64,000 nt of DNA, from contig NZ_QEVW01000025.1 of the NCBI RefSeq assembly GCF_003287275.1, positions 62,001 through 126,000 of the forward strand, in the 5' to 3' direction. The position numbers and the translations under genes were made by a program. Shown one piece after another: positions 15,272 to 24,430 of the stretch. The notes beneath the pieces are model-generated. The model made no database searches. It was not told the origin of the DNA and was given only the letters and a program-made list of their open reading frames with translations. This stretch comes from Paenibacillus taichungensis (GTDB lineage: Bacteria; Bacillota; Bacilli; Paenibacillales; Paenibacillaceae). Numbering within the stretch: position 1 is the first letter of the stretch; each line of letters begins with the position of its first letter.

Positions 15272-17488
15272 CTAGCATTGTGCAGCTGTAACCGAAGAAT
15301 CTATAGACCCCTCGCAGAGTTGCTGGTTCATTTTATACGCCTCAATCCCGGCCAGGAGTACAATGCCGATACCGTGCGTATCGTTCAGAATCCATCCCAG
15401 ATCATCCCGGTAATAGAGTGCGGTAAAGGAGTAACCGGAACCCCGACATACACCGTACACGTTGCCTTTATAATCAATGGACAGACGGGTCATGCCTTCC
15501 CATCCCCGGCGAACCGCATCCAGGTAGGCCTCTGGCTGCTTCAGCCAGCCTTCGCGAATACCGCGGGCATAGGCGTAAATGAACATCGATGTGCAGGAGG
15601 TTTCCTCATACGAATCGGGGCGATTCAGCACCTGATGCCAGAGACCATTTTCACCTTGCAGCGCCAGATACCCCTGACATAAATCCCGGTAGAAGTTCAG
15701 CAGTTCCGGCCGTTTGACGTGATCACTTGGTAGAATCGACAATAGTTCGGTTAGTGAAAACAATACCCATCCATTCCCGCGTCCCCATGGTATACCCGTC
15801 GCCCGTCCACGTACAAAATCATACACATGGGACATGATCTGTTGTTCGGGAATATACAGATATTTGCGGAACATCAGGAACTGGTTGATCGCATCGTCCC
15901 AATAAGAAGTATCTCCCGTCAACTGGCCGTAACGCATCAGGAAAGGTGTGCTCATGTACAGATCATCACACCACATCGTTTCCTGGCGCATCTCTCCGCT
16001 GCCACGAACACGGTAAAAGGCTCCGTCATCCAAACGTTCCTGTTCATCCGTAATGTAACCCGCAATACGATCCGCCGTATCCCTTCCTCCACGAATGTCT
16101 CCGAGTTCCATCGCTGCCAGCAAAGTGGATCCAAACGAACCGCAGTCATCCAGACTGTCGATGGCAGACAACTGATTATTAATTCCCGCGGCGCCGTACC
16201 CTTCCCGATCCCACAGACCATAACGGTCAAACGACGTACTCAGGCCGATATGGTCCCGCACATACTGAACATAGTCGTCGCGTCCCAACTCCTGTCCAAT
16301 CTGAAGAAGTCCAAGCAGGGTAACACCGAGTGGATAATTCCATTTGCCATAATGGGTATTTTCCAAATAGGGCCGGACACTCGTTTCAGGTAGATCCACA
16401 TGCCAGTATACACCTTGGGCTCCATCATCAAATACGGTATCTGTTACCACGATGTCTTGGGGAGATGGTTCAGAGCCTGGGGAAAATACACCCGTATACA
16501 GCCACACGTCGGGGCACCCTGCAACCGGATGAGGTGGTCTTAACCTCCAGCCTTTTGCAGTGGAATCCTTCGCATCTTCCAATGTAAATCCCCATAACTC
16601 GCTCCCAGCTTTGGTTTCACCTTTCGCTACCAGATCAGATGGACCGTAGCGACGAGGCAGTTCAATACGGAAATTGCCGCTTTGCCCAGCAGAATATATT
16701 TCCTTGCCATCAACGTACAGCGTCAGGGCACCTTCATGTTTTCCTTGCAAAAGAACAGGTGAAGATCCCGGTTGGATCACATCCAGTTTGGACCATGCGT
16801 ACGCAACAGCAGGCTGCTCTGTCCCAAAGATTCTGGCGAAAGCTCCAACGTTCTTTTCCCCCTCTGTCCAGTCCCTGCGTGGATACCAAGAGAGGCCCGT
16901 TTCTTCTTCAGTCATGCCATCACGAGGGAGTGATGATAACGTTTCATCAACTGGTTCGGAGTACAACCAGCCCTCCTGACCTTGACGATCCACACATGGT
17001 GTGAGGAAGTGAAGCGGGAAGTTTTTAAATGAGACGGTTCCAAAAATCCCGCCGAATCCCACCTCTGTTTTTACAAAACAAAGCAACACATCGTTCCAGC
17101 CATATTTCACGGAGATCGGAATCTGGGTTCTTCGCTCGGGAAATAACTCCTGCAATAGCTCCGATTTGAAGATCTCTTCTCCGTTCACATAGACCGTCAC
17201 CGGACTATAACAGTTCAGTCCCGTATTTAACGTAGCCTCCTGCTGGCTCCACAACTTGCCCCATACGTACACATACTGTCCTGCACGAGCCTTTTTCCAC
17301 TTGGCATCCAGATTCAAATCATATCGGTAATCCCCAAGTCTGCGGAAACCTCCCTGATGGTACGCCCGAAATAAAAAGGAGTGTTTCGGATGGTCTCCAA
17401 TATAACGCTGTGCGACCGTGGTCAAAATATCCGGAATTGAATCATACACCTTGCCTGCAATCGCCTCGTTCTCATGAAAATAACGAAT
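15272..17488 (-). CDS. GH105-type unsaturated uronyl hydrolase with N-terminal beta domain
   Basis: About 738 residues. The C-terminal 370 residues form a GH105/GH88-like alpha/alpha barrel: WNYPLGVTLLGLLQIGQEL, MWCDDLYMSTPFLMRYGQLTGD (with the likely catalytic Asp), IPWGRGNGWVLFSL and CTSMFIYAYARGI. The family releases 4,5-unsaturated galacturonyl residues left by rhamnogalacturonan or pectin lyases, like B. subtilis YteR and YesR. The first 350 residues contain galactose-binding-like strands. No ATG, GTG or TTG follows the ribosome site GAAGGGAGC; the codons there are ATC and ATT, and I placed the start at the ATT (17488). A frame open to 17632 would overlap the deacetylase gene by 127 nt. 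Confidence 0.75.
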   Translation of the reverse strand: MRYFHENEAIAGKVYDSIPDILTTVAQRYIGDHPKHSFLFRAYHQGGFRRLGDYRYDLNLDAKWKKARAGQYVYVWGKLWSQQEATLNTGLNCYSPVTVYVNGEEIFKSELLQELFPERRTQIPISVKYGWNDVLLCFVKTEVGFGGIFGTVSFKNFPLHFLTPCVDRQGQEGWLYSEPVDETLSSLPRDGMTEEETGLSWYPRRDWTEGEKNVGAFARIFGTEQPAVAYAWSKLDVIQPGSSPVLLQGKHEGALTLYVDGKEIYSAGQSGNFRIELPRRYGPSDLVAKGETKAGSELWGFTLEDAKDSTAKGWRLRPPHPVAGCPDVWLYTGVFSPGSEPSPQDIVVTDTVFDDGAQGVYWHVDLPETSVRPYLENTHYGKWNYPLGVTLLGLLQIGQELGRDDYVQYVRDHIGLSTSFDRYGLWDREGYGAAGINNQLSAIDSLDDCGSFGSTLLAAMELGDIRGGRDTADRIAGYITDEQERLDDGAFYRVRGSGEMRQETMWCDDLYMSTPFLMRYGQLTGDTSYWDDAINQFLMFRKYLYIPEQQIMSHVYDFVRGRATGIPWGRGNGWVLFSLTELLSILPSDHVKRPELLNFYRDLCQGYLALQGENGLWHQVLNRPDSYEETSCTSMFIYAYARGIREGWLKQPEAYLDAVRRGWEGMTRLSIDYKGNVYGVCRGSGYSFTALYYRDDLGWILNDTHGIGIVLLAGIEAYKMNQQLCEGSIDSSVTAAQC

Positions 17489-17505
17489 GATCGTCAGCTC
17501 CCTTC

Positions 17506-18327
17506 CTATACCTTGATTCGTTGGGTTAGACGCAATGTCTCTCCAGCCTTCACTTCCAACACCTGCTGATCTGCCGTAAACCAGACGGAGATAGCGGATG
17601 GATTGTGGATGATGGACCGATCTGCTGAACATTCCAGACGTTTGACCGCTTTCCAGTAAGCAATCACTTCGATGTTCGTCGCGTACCAGATGTCGCCCCG
17701 GCCGCCAATCTGCTCAGCAAACTTCTCTATAATCTGCCAATTGTCGTTATCATTGAATTCGTAGCTGTGACCCCATACATATAACATGAGTGGCGTACCT
17801 GTCTTCGTATGCTGGATAAATCGAGCGGCATGGGCCGTCAAATCATGGTTGTGGTGGCAGGTCGGATGCCATTCAAGGGGCCGCTCAGGCAGGGTGTACC
17901 TGCCATGGGATTCAACCGTGCGTGCATAATCGATGCCGAGCCATTCGAGCTTGGTGCTAAGAGAACGATCATAACCTCCATTCGGATAGGCCATGCCTCT
18001 TACTGGATAACCAACAAGCTGTTCCAGCGATCTCCGATCTTCCATGATCTCTTCGGTCAGCAGCTCATCCGGAACATAGGGCAATGTGGGATGGGTGACC
18101 GTATGCACAGCCACTTCATGCCCGGCATATAATTCAGCTACTTCTGTCGTTTCAATTCGGCCAGGCTTGCTCAGCGTACCGGAATTCAGATTGAATGTGC
18201 CCCGCAGCCCATGTTGATTGAAAATTCCCACCAGTCTGCGATCATGCACCACGCCATCGTCATAACTGAGCGTCAACGCCTTCATCACGCCACCCGGGTA
18301 GCGGTCAAACTGGATACGATGTCCCAT
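17506..18327 (-). CDS. Polysaccharide deacetylase-family (NodB-like) protein
   Basis: A 273-residue protein with a CE4/NodB core. ALTLSYDDGVVHD supplies the catalytic and metal Asp pair (canonical TFDDG variant), HEVAVHTVTHPTL is the HxxxH metal motif, and RGMAYPNGGYD is the following conserved Arg/Pro stretch. No signal peptide is seen, so it is probably intracellular and acts on imported oligosaccharides, perhaps removing acetyl groups from rhamnogalacturonan fragments. A C-terminal beta tail of about 60 residues (SVWFTADQQVLEVKAGETL) follows. Start at 18327 follows GGGAGGAGTAAAAAG. It lies between the GH106-like and GH105-like genes. Confidence 0.8.
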   Translation of the reverse strand: MGHRIQFDRYPGGVMKALTLSYDDGVVHDRRLVGIFNQHGLRGTFNLNSGTLSKPGRIETTEVAELYAGHEVAVHTVTHPTLPYVPDELLTEEIMEDRRSLEQLVGYPVRGMAYPNGGYDRSLSTKLEWLGIDYARTVESHGRYTLPERPLEWHPTCHHNHDLTAHAARFIQHTKTGTPLMLYVWGHSYEFNDNDNWQIIEKFAEQIGGRGDIWYATNIEVIAYWKAVKRLECSADRSIIHNPSAISVWFTADQQVLEVKAGETLRLTQRIKV

Positions 18328-18396
18328 CTTTTTACTCCTCCCAATTCAACTTCTTCTTCGTACTCTCCAGGAATAAATCCGTTTATCTTGAGAGGT

Positions 18397-21300
18397 TTAT
18401 TCTTCAGCTGATCCATGGCCAGCTTCCCGCAAACTGTGGCTGCCCGAGTCAAAATACGTACCTTCCAGCAGTCCAATTAATGTATTGGTAACTCGTACTT
18501 CAATATCGTTGTCCCCTGCTCGCAGCATGGAGGCTTCTCCCGTCCAACGATATGGAGACCAGCATCGAATACCCAGACTATAACCATTCACCCGTACTTC
18601 TACCACATCCTGTACCCGCCAGTCGATGAATTCCAGGTCGAATGACGCCCTCTCTTCAGCAGGATCATCCAGCCAAAAGTTACGTTTATAACTCATCTCT
18701 CCTGCAAAGTAGGGATAAAGCGGTTGGGGTTCCGGCTGAATCCGAATCGCTGTATCCGGTTCAGGAACAAGAGAGATCATCCCCTCATGATGGAATTCCA
18801 CGCCAAACCGCCCTTGCAGATACAGCGGATCAACGATACCTTCTTCATCCCTTGTGACCTGTACAGTAACGGTCATTTCATTCAGACCACTGCGCAACAA
18901 CTCTGTTATATTGCAACTAATATTATGGTGATCGGTAATTTCAACCGTCTCAAATTGATCGATTCCAATCTGTTGTCCGTTGATTTCCATGGTCCAGTCA
19001 CCTGATATCGCTGCCCTGTCCATGAATAACAGACATTCTGCCAATGCCGTTCTCAGCTCAAATGTAGTCGTATACTTGCACTGGATTGGATAGGCAACAG
19101 ATGCTTTCTTCGGTGTACCAAATACCTGATTAAACTGGAGCGGCAGATGATGGTTCTCCGGCAATTCAGCCGCCTGGTCAATAAACGGTTTGACTGTAAC
19201 ATGATTACGTTCAAAAATTACACCGTTGTCATTGGAAGCCGTTACGTTGAACTCTCCCATTCGAAGTGTGTTGGCCTGCACCGTTTCCAGGCGCCATGGC
19301 CCTTCCGACGGAAGCTGAATGGTATAGGGTGCATTTTCAGTCTCAGTAACTAAACGGTCCGCTCCAGACTTCGTCCCTGTTTGGATCAGAGCAAAAGAAT
19401 TCCCCTCAGATGCCTCTTGGGCATGTTGTAAAGTGAGCTTCACAGCATGGGCTTCATAGGGAGCAAGCTTTAGCGAAATGCACCACTCCCCTCCACTGCT
19501 GGTATATGGTAATGGATCACACTGTCCTGTCTCCAGATCGAGCCGTTCCGCAAGCAGAGTTGTACCCGCTGAAAGATCAACATCCGTCCATAACCGCTTG
19601 GCTACCATTTTCAATTGCCCTTCAAGGTGTTGGCCCTCCTGGTTGGACAAAAAGATTATAAACTCTCCGTCCGATAATTGACGGGTCTGCATAAGTAGCG
19701 ACGCACTTTCTTCCTCCATAATCCAACAGATCGGTTCGGGCAGTACCTGATCCAGCAGCAGGGAGATCAATTCCAAGGAGAAGTCATCCCCGCGACCTGT
19801 TCCCGCAGGTAGAAAATAGGCATTTCCCTGCCCCCGTCGCCACATGGATTCTCCGCTGTCGTGATCTGTTTCTTCCGTATTGCCCCAATATGCCTCGTGC
19901 GGCTGGTTGCCTGCACCAAAGAACTTAGCAGCCTCATCTCCCGCAGGGCTCCCCGGCTGGATGGCTACATGTGGTGGCATGCCTACGGAAATGACCGTTC
20001 CTCCCTGTTCCACGAACTGTTTCACCTGCTGCCAGGCTGCTGCCTCCAGGTTCAGCATCGGTGGAAGAATCAGTACCTCGTAACGTGCAACGCCAATCTG
20101 AATTGTGCCATCGGCCAGCACAGCTTCGGCCAACAGCTCGGGGTCCAGATGGTCATAGTCACGTCTGTTTTCGAGCAAGTGGGAGCTAATGCGCATCCAG
20201 TCGTTCGTGAGACGATCCAGCTTGGTCCGTTCTGCTTCGTCCTCTCCACCATATTCGAATCCGTGAAGCGGATTGCCCATGAGGCTCCAGAACGTGGTCG
20301 TTGGATCAAGCACAGCAATTCGAATGTCCGCTGTCCCGGTGCTCATCAGATAGCTTAAACGTCCCGTGTAATCTCCCAACTGTCGGAAATGACGCCAATA
20401 CGGGTTCTGTATAAACTGGGATGGCGGTGCATCATGCTTGGCAAGTCCTCCGATAGTATAGAAAAAGGCGTGGAAGTTAAAAAAGTTGGTGCCCATGGCT
20501 GCCATCCGGTCAATCATCCATTTGGCATCCTGTAAGGTCATCGACCAGCCTACACTGTGGAAGCACTCTATCAAATTACGACTTCGTCCCAACTGTCTGG
20601 CAAGCGAGCTGACCATCTTCGGATTGTCACGCATTTTTTTGCCATACCGCTCCAAAATCCAGGATAAGGGACGTCCGATTTTCTCATGCGCCGAATCTCC
20701 ACCTGGCATGTGGCTGAACAACTGCGTGGTCATCCGTACCCCAGGCACTTCTGCCGCATACTGAATCCCTGCTTCTTCGCACCAGTCATGTACCTGCTTG
20801 TGATATGACTCCCTGAGCAGCAGATGTAACGACTGGTAGTAGTCATACCGGATTCGTTCTGCATCTGGGACATCACCATGCAGCAGAGCGGGTAGGGACT
20901 CGATCAGACTGTAACCACAGCGTTCGCTAAAAAATCGGGGAAGCTGTGGAGACCAAGGAATACGCCCGAGCGGTGCAATTTCATCAGAGAACATGCCTTT
21001 GATTACGCTTTCAAATCGTTCTCCAACGGCTTCCTTATACCGTTCGTGGGTCAGTTCAACAAAACGGCTCATCGCTTCTTGGTGACACGGGTCTACAAAG
21101 TTGCCGTAATATTTGAAATCATCCATCTCTTCTTCCTGAAATATAATCACGTCCCATTCCCCAGCGGGAGCTTTCCATAACAGGCGGAAAGCCGTTCGGT
21201 ATGTAAAAAACCGCTTGCGATTATACGACGTGAGTCCTGTCTCCTGATATACCTGATCCGTCTGGATATTGCCGATGTTACTGCGCAAATCAATGGATTC

Positions 21301-21747
21301 ATGCCACAATCGTTTGCCCTGCCCATCCTTGGGTATTGCCTTCGCCACTAAAATTCGACCCCACGGCAACTCATAATTCACTGTTTCTCCGCCATGAACA
21401 CAAATCTGCTGATGTACCAGCTGACGCTGCTTCGCCTCAGGAAAATCAAGTGTCACCTCACCGCCGGCCATCCCGCTTGGATAGGGATACTCGTCATATA
21501 ACCATACCTGCATGCCGCAGGCGGCCGCCGCCTCCACTGCAATCCGTACCTTGTCAAACCATGCCTCGGACAGATAGGGAATCTCCAGCCCCTGACGTGG
21601 ACAGATGAAAAAACCACCTACACCCTGTGCAGACATTTCGGCTATTTGCCGTTTGATTTGCCCTTCTTCCATATCCCCATTCCAAAACCAAAAGGGATGA
21701 ACCCGGTACTGCGCCTCGGGATTTTCAAATGCATCCCCGTTCCACAT
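18397..21747 (-). CDS. Large glycoside hydrolase, GH106-like (alpha-L-rhamnosidase type)
   Basis: About 1116 residues. The N-terminal barrel starts with YRVHPFWFWNGDMEEGQIKR and GGFFICPRQGLEIPYLSEAW, followed by VWLYDEYPYPSG, GMFSDEIAP and FNFHAFFYT. This pattern is typical of the GH106-like glycosyl hydrolase group, in which alpha-L-rhamnosidases are known. A Rossmann-like segment near residues 560-620 (GVARYEVLILPP) and several C-terminal beta-sandwich domains follow (for example VEVRVNGYSLGIRCWSPYRW). No signal peptide is seen. The start at 21747 follows GGGAGGAAGCGAC. With the GH105-like enzyme next door, it fits stepwise removal of Rha and unsaturated GalA from rhamnogalacturonan pieces. 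Confidence 0.75.
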   Translation of the reverse strand: MWNGDAFENPEAQYRVHPFWFWNGDMEEGQIKRQIAEMSAQGVGGFFICPRQGLEIPYLSEAWFDKVRIAVEAAAACGMQVWLYDEYPYPSGMAGGEVTLDFPEAKQRQLVHQQICVHGGETVNYELPWGRILVAKAIPKDGQGKRLWHESIDLRSNIGNIQTDQVYQETGLTSYNRKRFFTYRTAFRLLWKAPAGEWDVIIFQEEEMDDFKYYGNFVDPCHQEAMSRFVELTHERYKEAVGERFESVIKGMFSDEIAPLGRIPWSPQLPRFFSERCGYSLIESLPALLHGDVPDAERIRYDYYQSLHLLLRESYHKQVHDWCEEAGIQYAAEVPGVRMTTQLFSHMPGGDSAHEKIGRPLSWILERYGKKMRDNPKMVSSLARQLGRSRNLIECFHSVGWSMTLQDAKWMIDRMAAMGTNFFNFHAFFYTIGGLAKHDAPPSQFIQNPYWRHFRQLGDYTGRLSYLMSTGTADIRIAVLDPTTTFWSLMGNPLHGFEYGGEDEAERTKLDRLTNDWMRISSHLLENRRDYDHLDPELLAEAVLADGTIQIGVARYEVLILPPMLNLEAAAWQQVKQFVEQGGTVISVGMPPHVAIQPGSPAGDEAAKFFGAGNQPHEAYWGNTEETDHDSGESMWRRGQGNAYFLPAGTGRGDDFSLELISLLLDQVLPEPICWIMEEESASLLMQTRQLSDGEFIIFLSNQEGQHLEGQLKMVAKRLWTDVDLSAGTTLLAERLDLETGQCDPLPYTSSGGEWCISLKLAPYEAHAVKLTLQHAQEASEGNSFALIQTGTKSGADRLVTETENAPYTIQLPSEGPWRLETVQANTLRMGEFNVTASNDNGVIFERNHVTVKPFIDQAAELPENHHLPLQFNQVFGTPKKASVAYPIQCKYTTTFELRTALAECLLFMDRAAISGDWTMEINGQQIGIDQFETVEITDHHNISCNITELLRSGLNEMTVTVQVTRDEEGIVDPLYLQGRFGVEFHHEGMISLVPEPDTAIRIQPEPQPLYPYFAGEMSYKRNFWLDDPAEERASFDLEFIDWRVQDVVEVRVNGYSLGIRCWSPYRWTGEASMLRAGDNDIEVRVTNTLIGLLEGTYFDSGSHSLREAGHGSAEE

Positions 21748-21831
21748 GTCGCTTCCTCCCTGTATGTGCAAGAGTGGTCGTCCATCTACCGTTAACGTTC
21801 ATTTAAGTTCAAATAGGTTTGTTTCGCATTG

Positions 21832-21837
21832 ATTATA
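21832..21837 (-). promoter_or_regulatory. Possible -10 element upstream of the GH106-like gene
   Basis: On the minus strand a perfect TATAAT lies about 85 nt before the GH106-like start. The -35 region (around CTTCCA at suitable spacing) is poor. It may give the enzyme genes a promoter separate from the transporter genes. Confidence 0.3.
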
Positions 21838-21925
21838 CATCAAAATCCAAAGACTGGAAGCTATAATTCACAAAAAAAGAGATGAAGATGGTTTTAATCG
21901 TCCTGAACTATGCATATACGGAAAT

Positions 21926-21965
21926 GCCCGGCTGCACCTTTGCACTACAAGCAAGGCTGCCGGGC
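21926..21965 (-). terminator. Strong hairpin between solute-binding protein and GH106-like genes
   Basis: On the minus strand GCCCGGCAGCCTTGC pairs with GCAAAGGTGCAGCCGGGC around a short loop. No T run follows, so it may be a partial terminator or a 3' stabiliser that raises expression of the solute-binding protein relative to the enzymes. Confidence 0.55.
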
Positions 21966-21979
21966 TCTGGAACATCAAA

Positions 21980-23485
21980 CTACTTCAGTGCGGCGTACAG
22001 CTCATTCACTTCTTTGACATAGTCGTCGCCGCCACTACTTTTCCACAATGCAACAGCATCCTGGAAGCCTTTTTCATCAATTTGCCCCACGATGAATTTG
22101 ATACGGGCATCATTGATGATGTTATCGAGCTGCGGTCCTTTCTGGGCATAAACATCGGAAATCAGTGGTTCGCCAGGATTGGCAATGACGATTTCCTCAT
22201 TGGCTTTCTGCACCTGTGCAACCTTTTCGCGAACAGGTGTCTGTTGCACACGAAGGGTTCTGTCTTCGGGAACAAACATCAGAATCTGATTTAAGCCCTG
22301 TACATCTCGCAGCGCCAGTTTATCAGTGGTAGGAATGATGTAACCCTCTTTTTTCTCATACTGCTTGCCCTCCAGACCGTTCCCCAGCAGCGCCTGTAAT
22401 TCAGGTTCATTTAGTTGATCCAGGAAACTCAGCACCTTCTTCAGTTCTTCTTCCGTTTTGACACTGCTTTTGGAAATGGCAATCATGCCGGAATAGCCGG
22501 ATGTTGGCATATCACGTAATCCCTTTGGACCTTCCATCGCTTGAAGTACATCCACATGGCCAGTCGCTGACGGATCTTTCTCCAGTATCTTCTGATCCAT
22601 CCGCTGTGCGTTATCCGCTACATCCACCATGACACCCGCCTGCCCGTTTACAAAAGGGTCAGGCAATTTCGTTGCATCCATCACGGCAAAGTCCTTGTTG
22701 ACCAGACCTTCGCTATAGATTTGGCGGAAAAATTTCAGAGCTTCCATATATTCTGGAGTCTCATGTGCCGGCATTAAACCTCCGTTACCATCATCGCCCC
22801 ATTTGTTGGGTGCACCAAACCAAATCTGCATATTATCCCAAGGGCCCGTGAATTTGCTCGCCACCAGACCGTAGGTATCGTCTTTACCGTTGCCGTCCGG
22901 ATCATCCTTCGTGAACGCTTTCAATACATTGTAAAACTCGTCAATGGTCTTTGGCTCTTCCAGACCAAGCTTCTCCAGCCAATCCTTGCGGATCGTAACA
23001 CCGTTACGTCCCAGAGCACGTGCGCGGTAGATGCCATAGGTTTTGCCATCGATTGAAGCATTGTTGGTAATAATTTCATTCATCTTGCTCAGGTTCGGAT
23101 AGTCTTTCAAATAAGGTCCAAGCTCCCAGAAAGCTCCGGTACGAGCTGCATTAATAAAACTTGGGGACTTACCAAGCACAACCATAACATCTGGCAGCTT
23201 GCCCGAGGCCAGCGTGATATTGAATTTGTCCTCATAAGAGCTGCTCGGTACCCATTGCAGATTCACGTCCACCTTGGTCAATTCCTCAAGCTTCTGAATC
23301 ACAGGGCTGTTATCCGGCGGATTCTCCGCTTCAAAGTTCGGAAGCATAATCGTGATCTGATCCGTGCCTCCCGCAGCTGTTCCTGAACCTGCTTTGTCCG
23401 TGGAGCAAGCTCCCAGAACGGTACTCAGCACTAATGTTGCTGAGAGTAGCAATGCGCCTTTTTTGAATCCAGTATTTTGTCCCAT
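21980..23485 (-). CDS. Sugar ABC transporter solute-binding lipoprotein (LplA/YtcQ-like)
   Basis: A 501-residue extracellular binding protein. The signal peptide ends in a lipobox (LGAC), so it is lipid-anchored outside the membrane. The body has the family 1 binding-protein pattern of LplA/YtcQ: ITIMLPNFEAENPPDNSPV, GKLPDVMVV, YGIYRARALGRNGVTIRKDWL and AKGPQ-like hinge segments. It should capture oligosaccharides for the two permeases directly downstream in gene order of the locus. The start follows AGGGGGAGAACGT. It is the third gene of the operon, after the two permeases. Confidence 0.9.
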   Translation of the reverse strand: MGQNTGFKKGALLLSATLVLSTVLGACSTDKAGSGTAAGGTDQITIMLPNFEAENPPDNSPVIQKLEELTKVDVNLQWVPSSSYEDKFNITLASGKLPDVMVVLGKSPSFINAARTGAFWELGPYLKDYPNLSKMNEIITNNASIDGKTYGIYRARALGRNGVTIRKDWLEKLGLEEPKTIDEFYNVLKAFTKDDPDGNGKDDTYGLVASKFTGPWDNMQIWFGAPNKWGDDGNGGLMPAHETPEYMEALKFFRQIYSEGLVNKDFAVMDATKLPDPFVNGQAGVMVDVADNAQRMDQKILEKDPSATGHVDVLQAMEGPKGLRDMPTSGYSGMIAISKSSVKTEEELKKVLSFLDQLNEPELQALLGNGLEGKQYEKKEGYIIPTTDKLALRDVQGLNQILMFVPEDRTLRVQQTPVREKVAQVQKANEEIVIANPGEPLISDVYAQKGPQLDNIINDARIKFIVGQIDEKGFQDAVALWKSSGGDDYVKEVNELYAALK

Positions 23486-23503
23486 ACGTTCTCCCCCTTG
23501 GCT

Positions 23504-24391
23504 TTAGCCTTTGATTGAACCTAACATGACACCTTTGGCAAAATGCTTCTGCAAAAACGGATACACCAACAAAATTGGAATAGTACCTACGACGATAACT
23601 GCCATTTTGATCGACTGCTCTGGTGGCTGTACAAAATTAGGGTCCATGTTCGCCATATCTCCGACACTGGCTTGTGAGAGCAATACGATCTGTCTCAGCA
23701 TGACTTGCAGTGGCCATTTGTCGCTGTCGGAGATGTACAGGAGTGCCGAGAAAAAGTTATTCCAGTGCCCTACGGCGTAGAATAACGCAAATGTGGCAAT
23801 CACCGGTTTGGATAATGGCAGAACAATTCGCCACAGTACCCCAAGATCCGAACAGCCGTCGATACGGGCCGCTTCCTCCAGCCCTGGCGGCATTTGTTGA
23901 AAAAAGTTTTTGACAACAATTAAGTTAAAAGCGCTGATCGCGCCAGGAAGCATAAGGGCCCAGTAGGAATCCAGAAGTCCAAGTCCACGAATGACGAGAT
24001 AGGTCGGGATCATCCCGCCGCCAAACAACATGGAGAAAACAACCATGTTCATCATGACATTTCGGCCCCAGAAATCACTTCGGGACAGCGGGTAAGCCAT
24101 CGTCAGCGTGAAGAAGAGATTGACCAATGTACCTGCAACCGTAACAAATATTGAAACGCCTATACTGCGGAAGATGGTGGACGAGGAAAAAATATACTCA
24201 TATGCACTGAATGAAAACACCTTCGGAATAAGAAAAAAACTGCGTTCGGTAATCTCGGCTTCGGTCGCGAATGAATTCCCTATAATATACAGGAAAGGAA
24301 GAACGGTTAATATGCCCAGAATCCCCAGCATGACGTAATTGAAAATATCAAATACTCTGCCGGCAGGGCTGTTGTATAGACGGCTGTTCAT
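23504..24391 (-). CDS. Sugar ABC transporter permease (LplC/YtcP-like)
   Basis: A 295-residue inner-membrane permease with six predicted helices. The binding-protein-dependent permease loop EAARIDGCSDLGVLWRIVLPLSKP (EAA motif, cytoplasmic contact with the ATPase) is clear. MNSRLYN at 24391 is taken as the start because AAAGGAGGAAATCGCCC precedes it; an in-frame ATG at 24412 is upstream of that site. It pairs with the LplB-like permease. As in other LplABC systems, no ATPase gene is present, so a shared MsmX-type ATPase encoded elsewhere probably energises it. Confidence 0.9.
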   Translation of the reverse strand: MNSRLYNSPAGRVFDIFNYVMLGILGILTVLPFLYIIGNSFATEAEITERSFFLIPKVFSFSAYEYIFSSSTIFRSIGVSIFVTVAGTLVNLFFTLTMAYPLSRSDFWGRNVMMNMVVFSMLFGGGMIPTYLVIRGLGLLDSYWALMLPGAISAFNLIVVKNFFQQMPPGLEEAARIDGCSDLGVLWRIVLPLSKPVIATFALFYAVGHWNNFFSALLYISDSDKWPLQVMLRQIVLLSQASVGDMANMDPNFVQPPEQSIKMAVIVVGTIPILLVYPFLQKHFAKGVMLGSIKG

Positions 24392-24430
24392 GGGCGATTT
24401 CCTCCTTTTCAATGGATGATGAACATGCTT

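Noticed and set aside
15272..17632. GH105 gene starting at 17632
   Set aside because: It would overlap the deacetylase gene by 127 nt in another frame, and the extra residues do not look like the family; the ribosome site is at about 17495.
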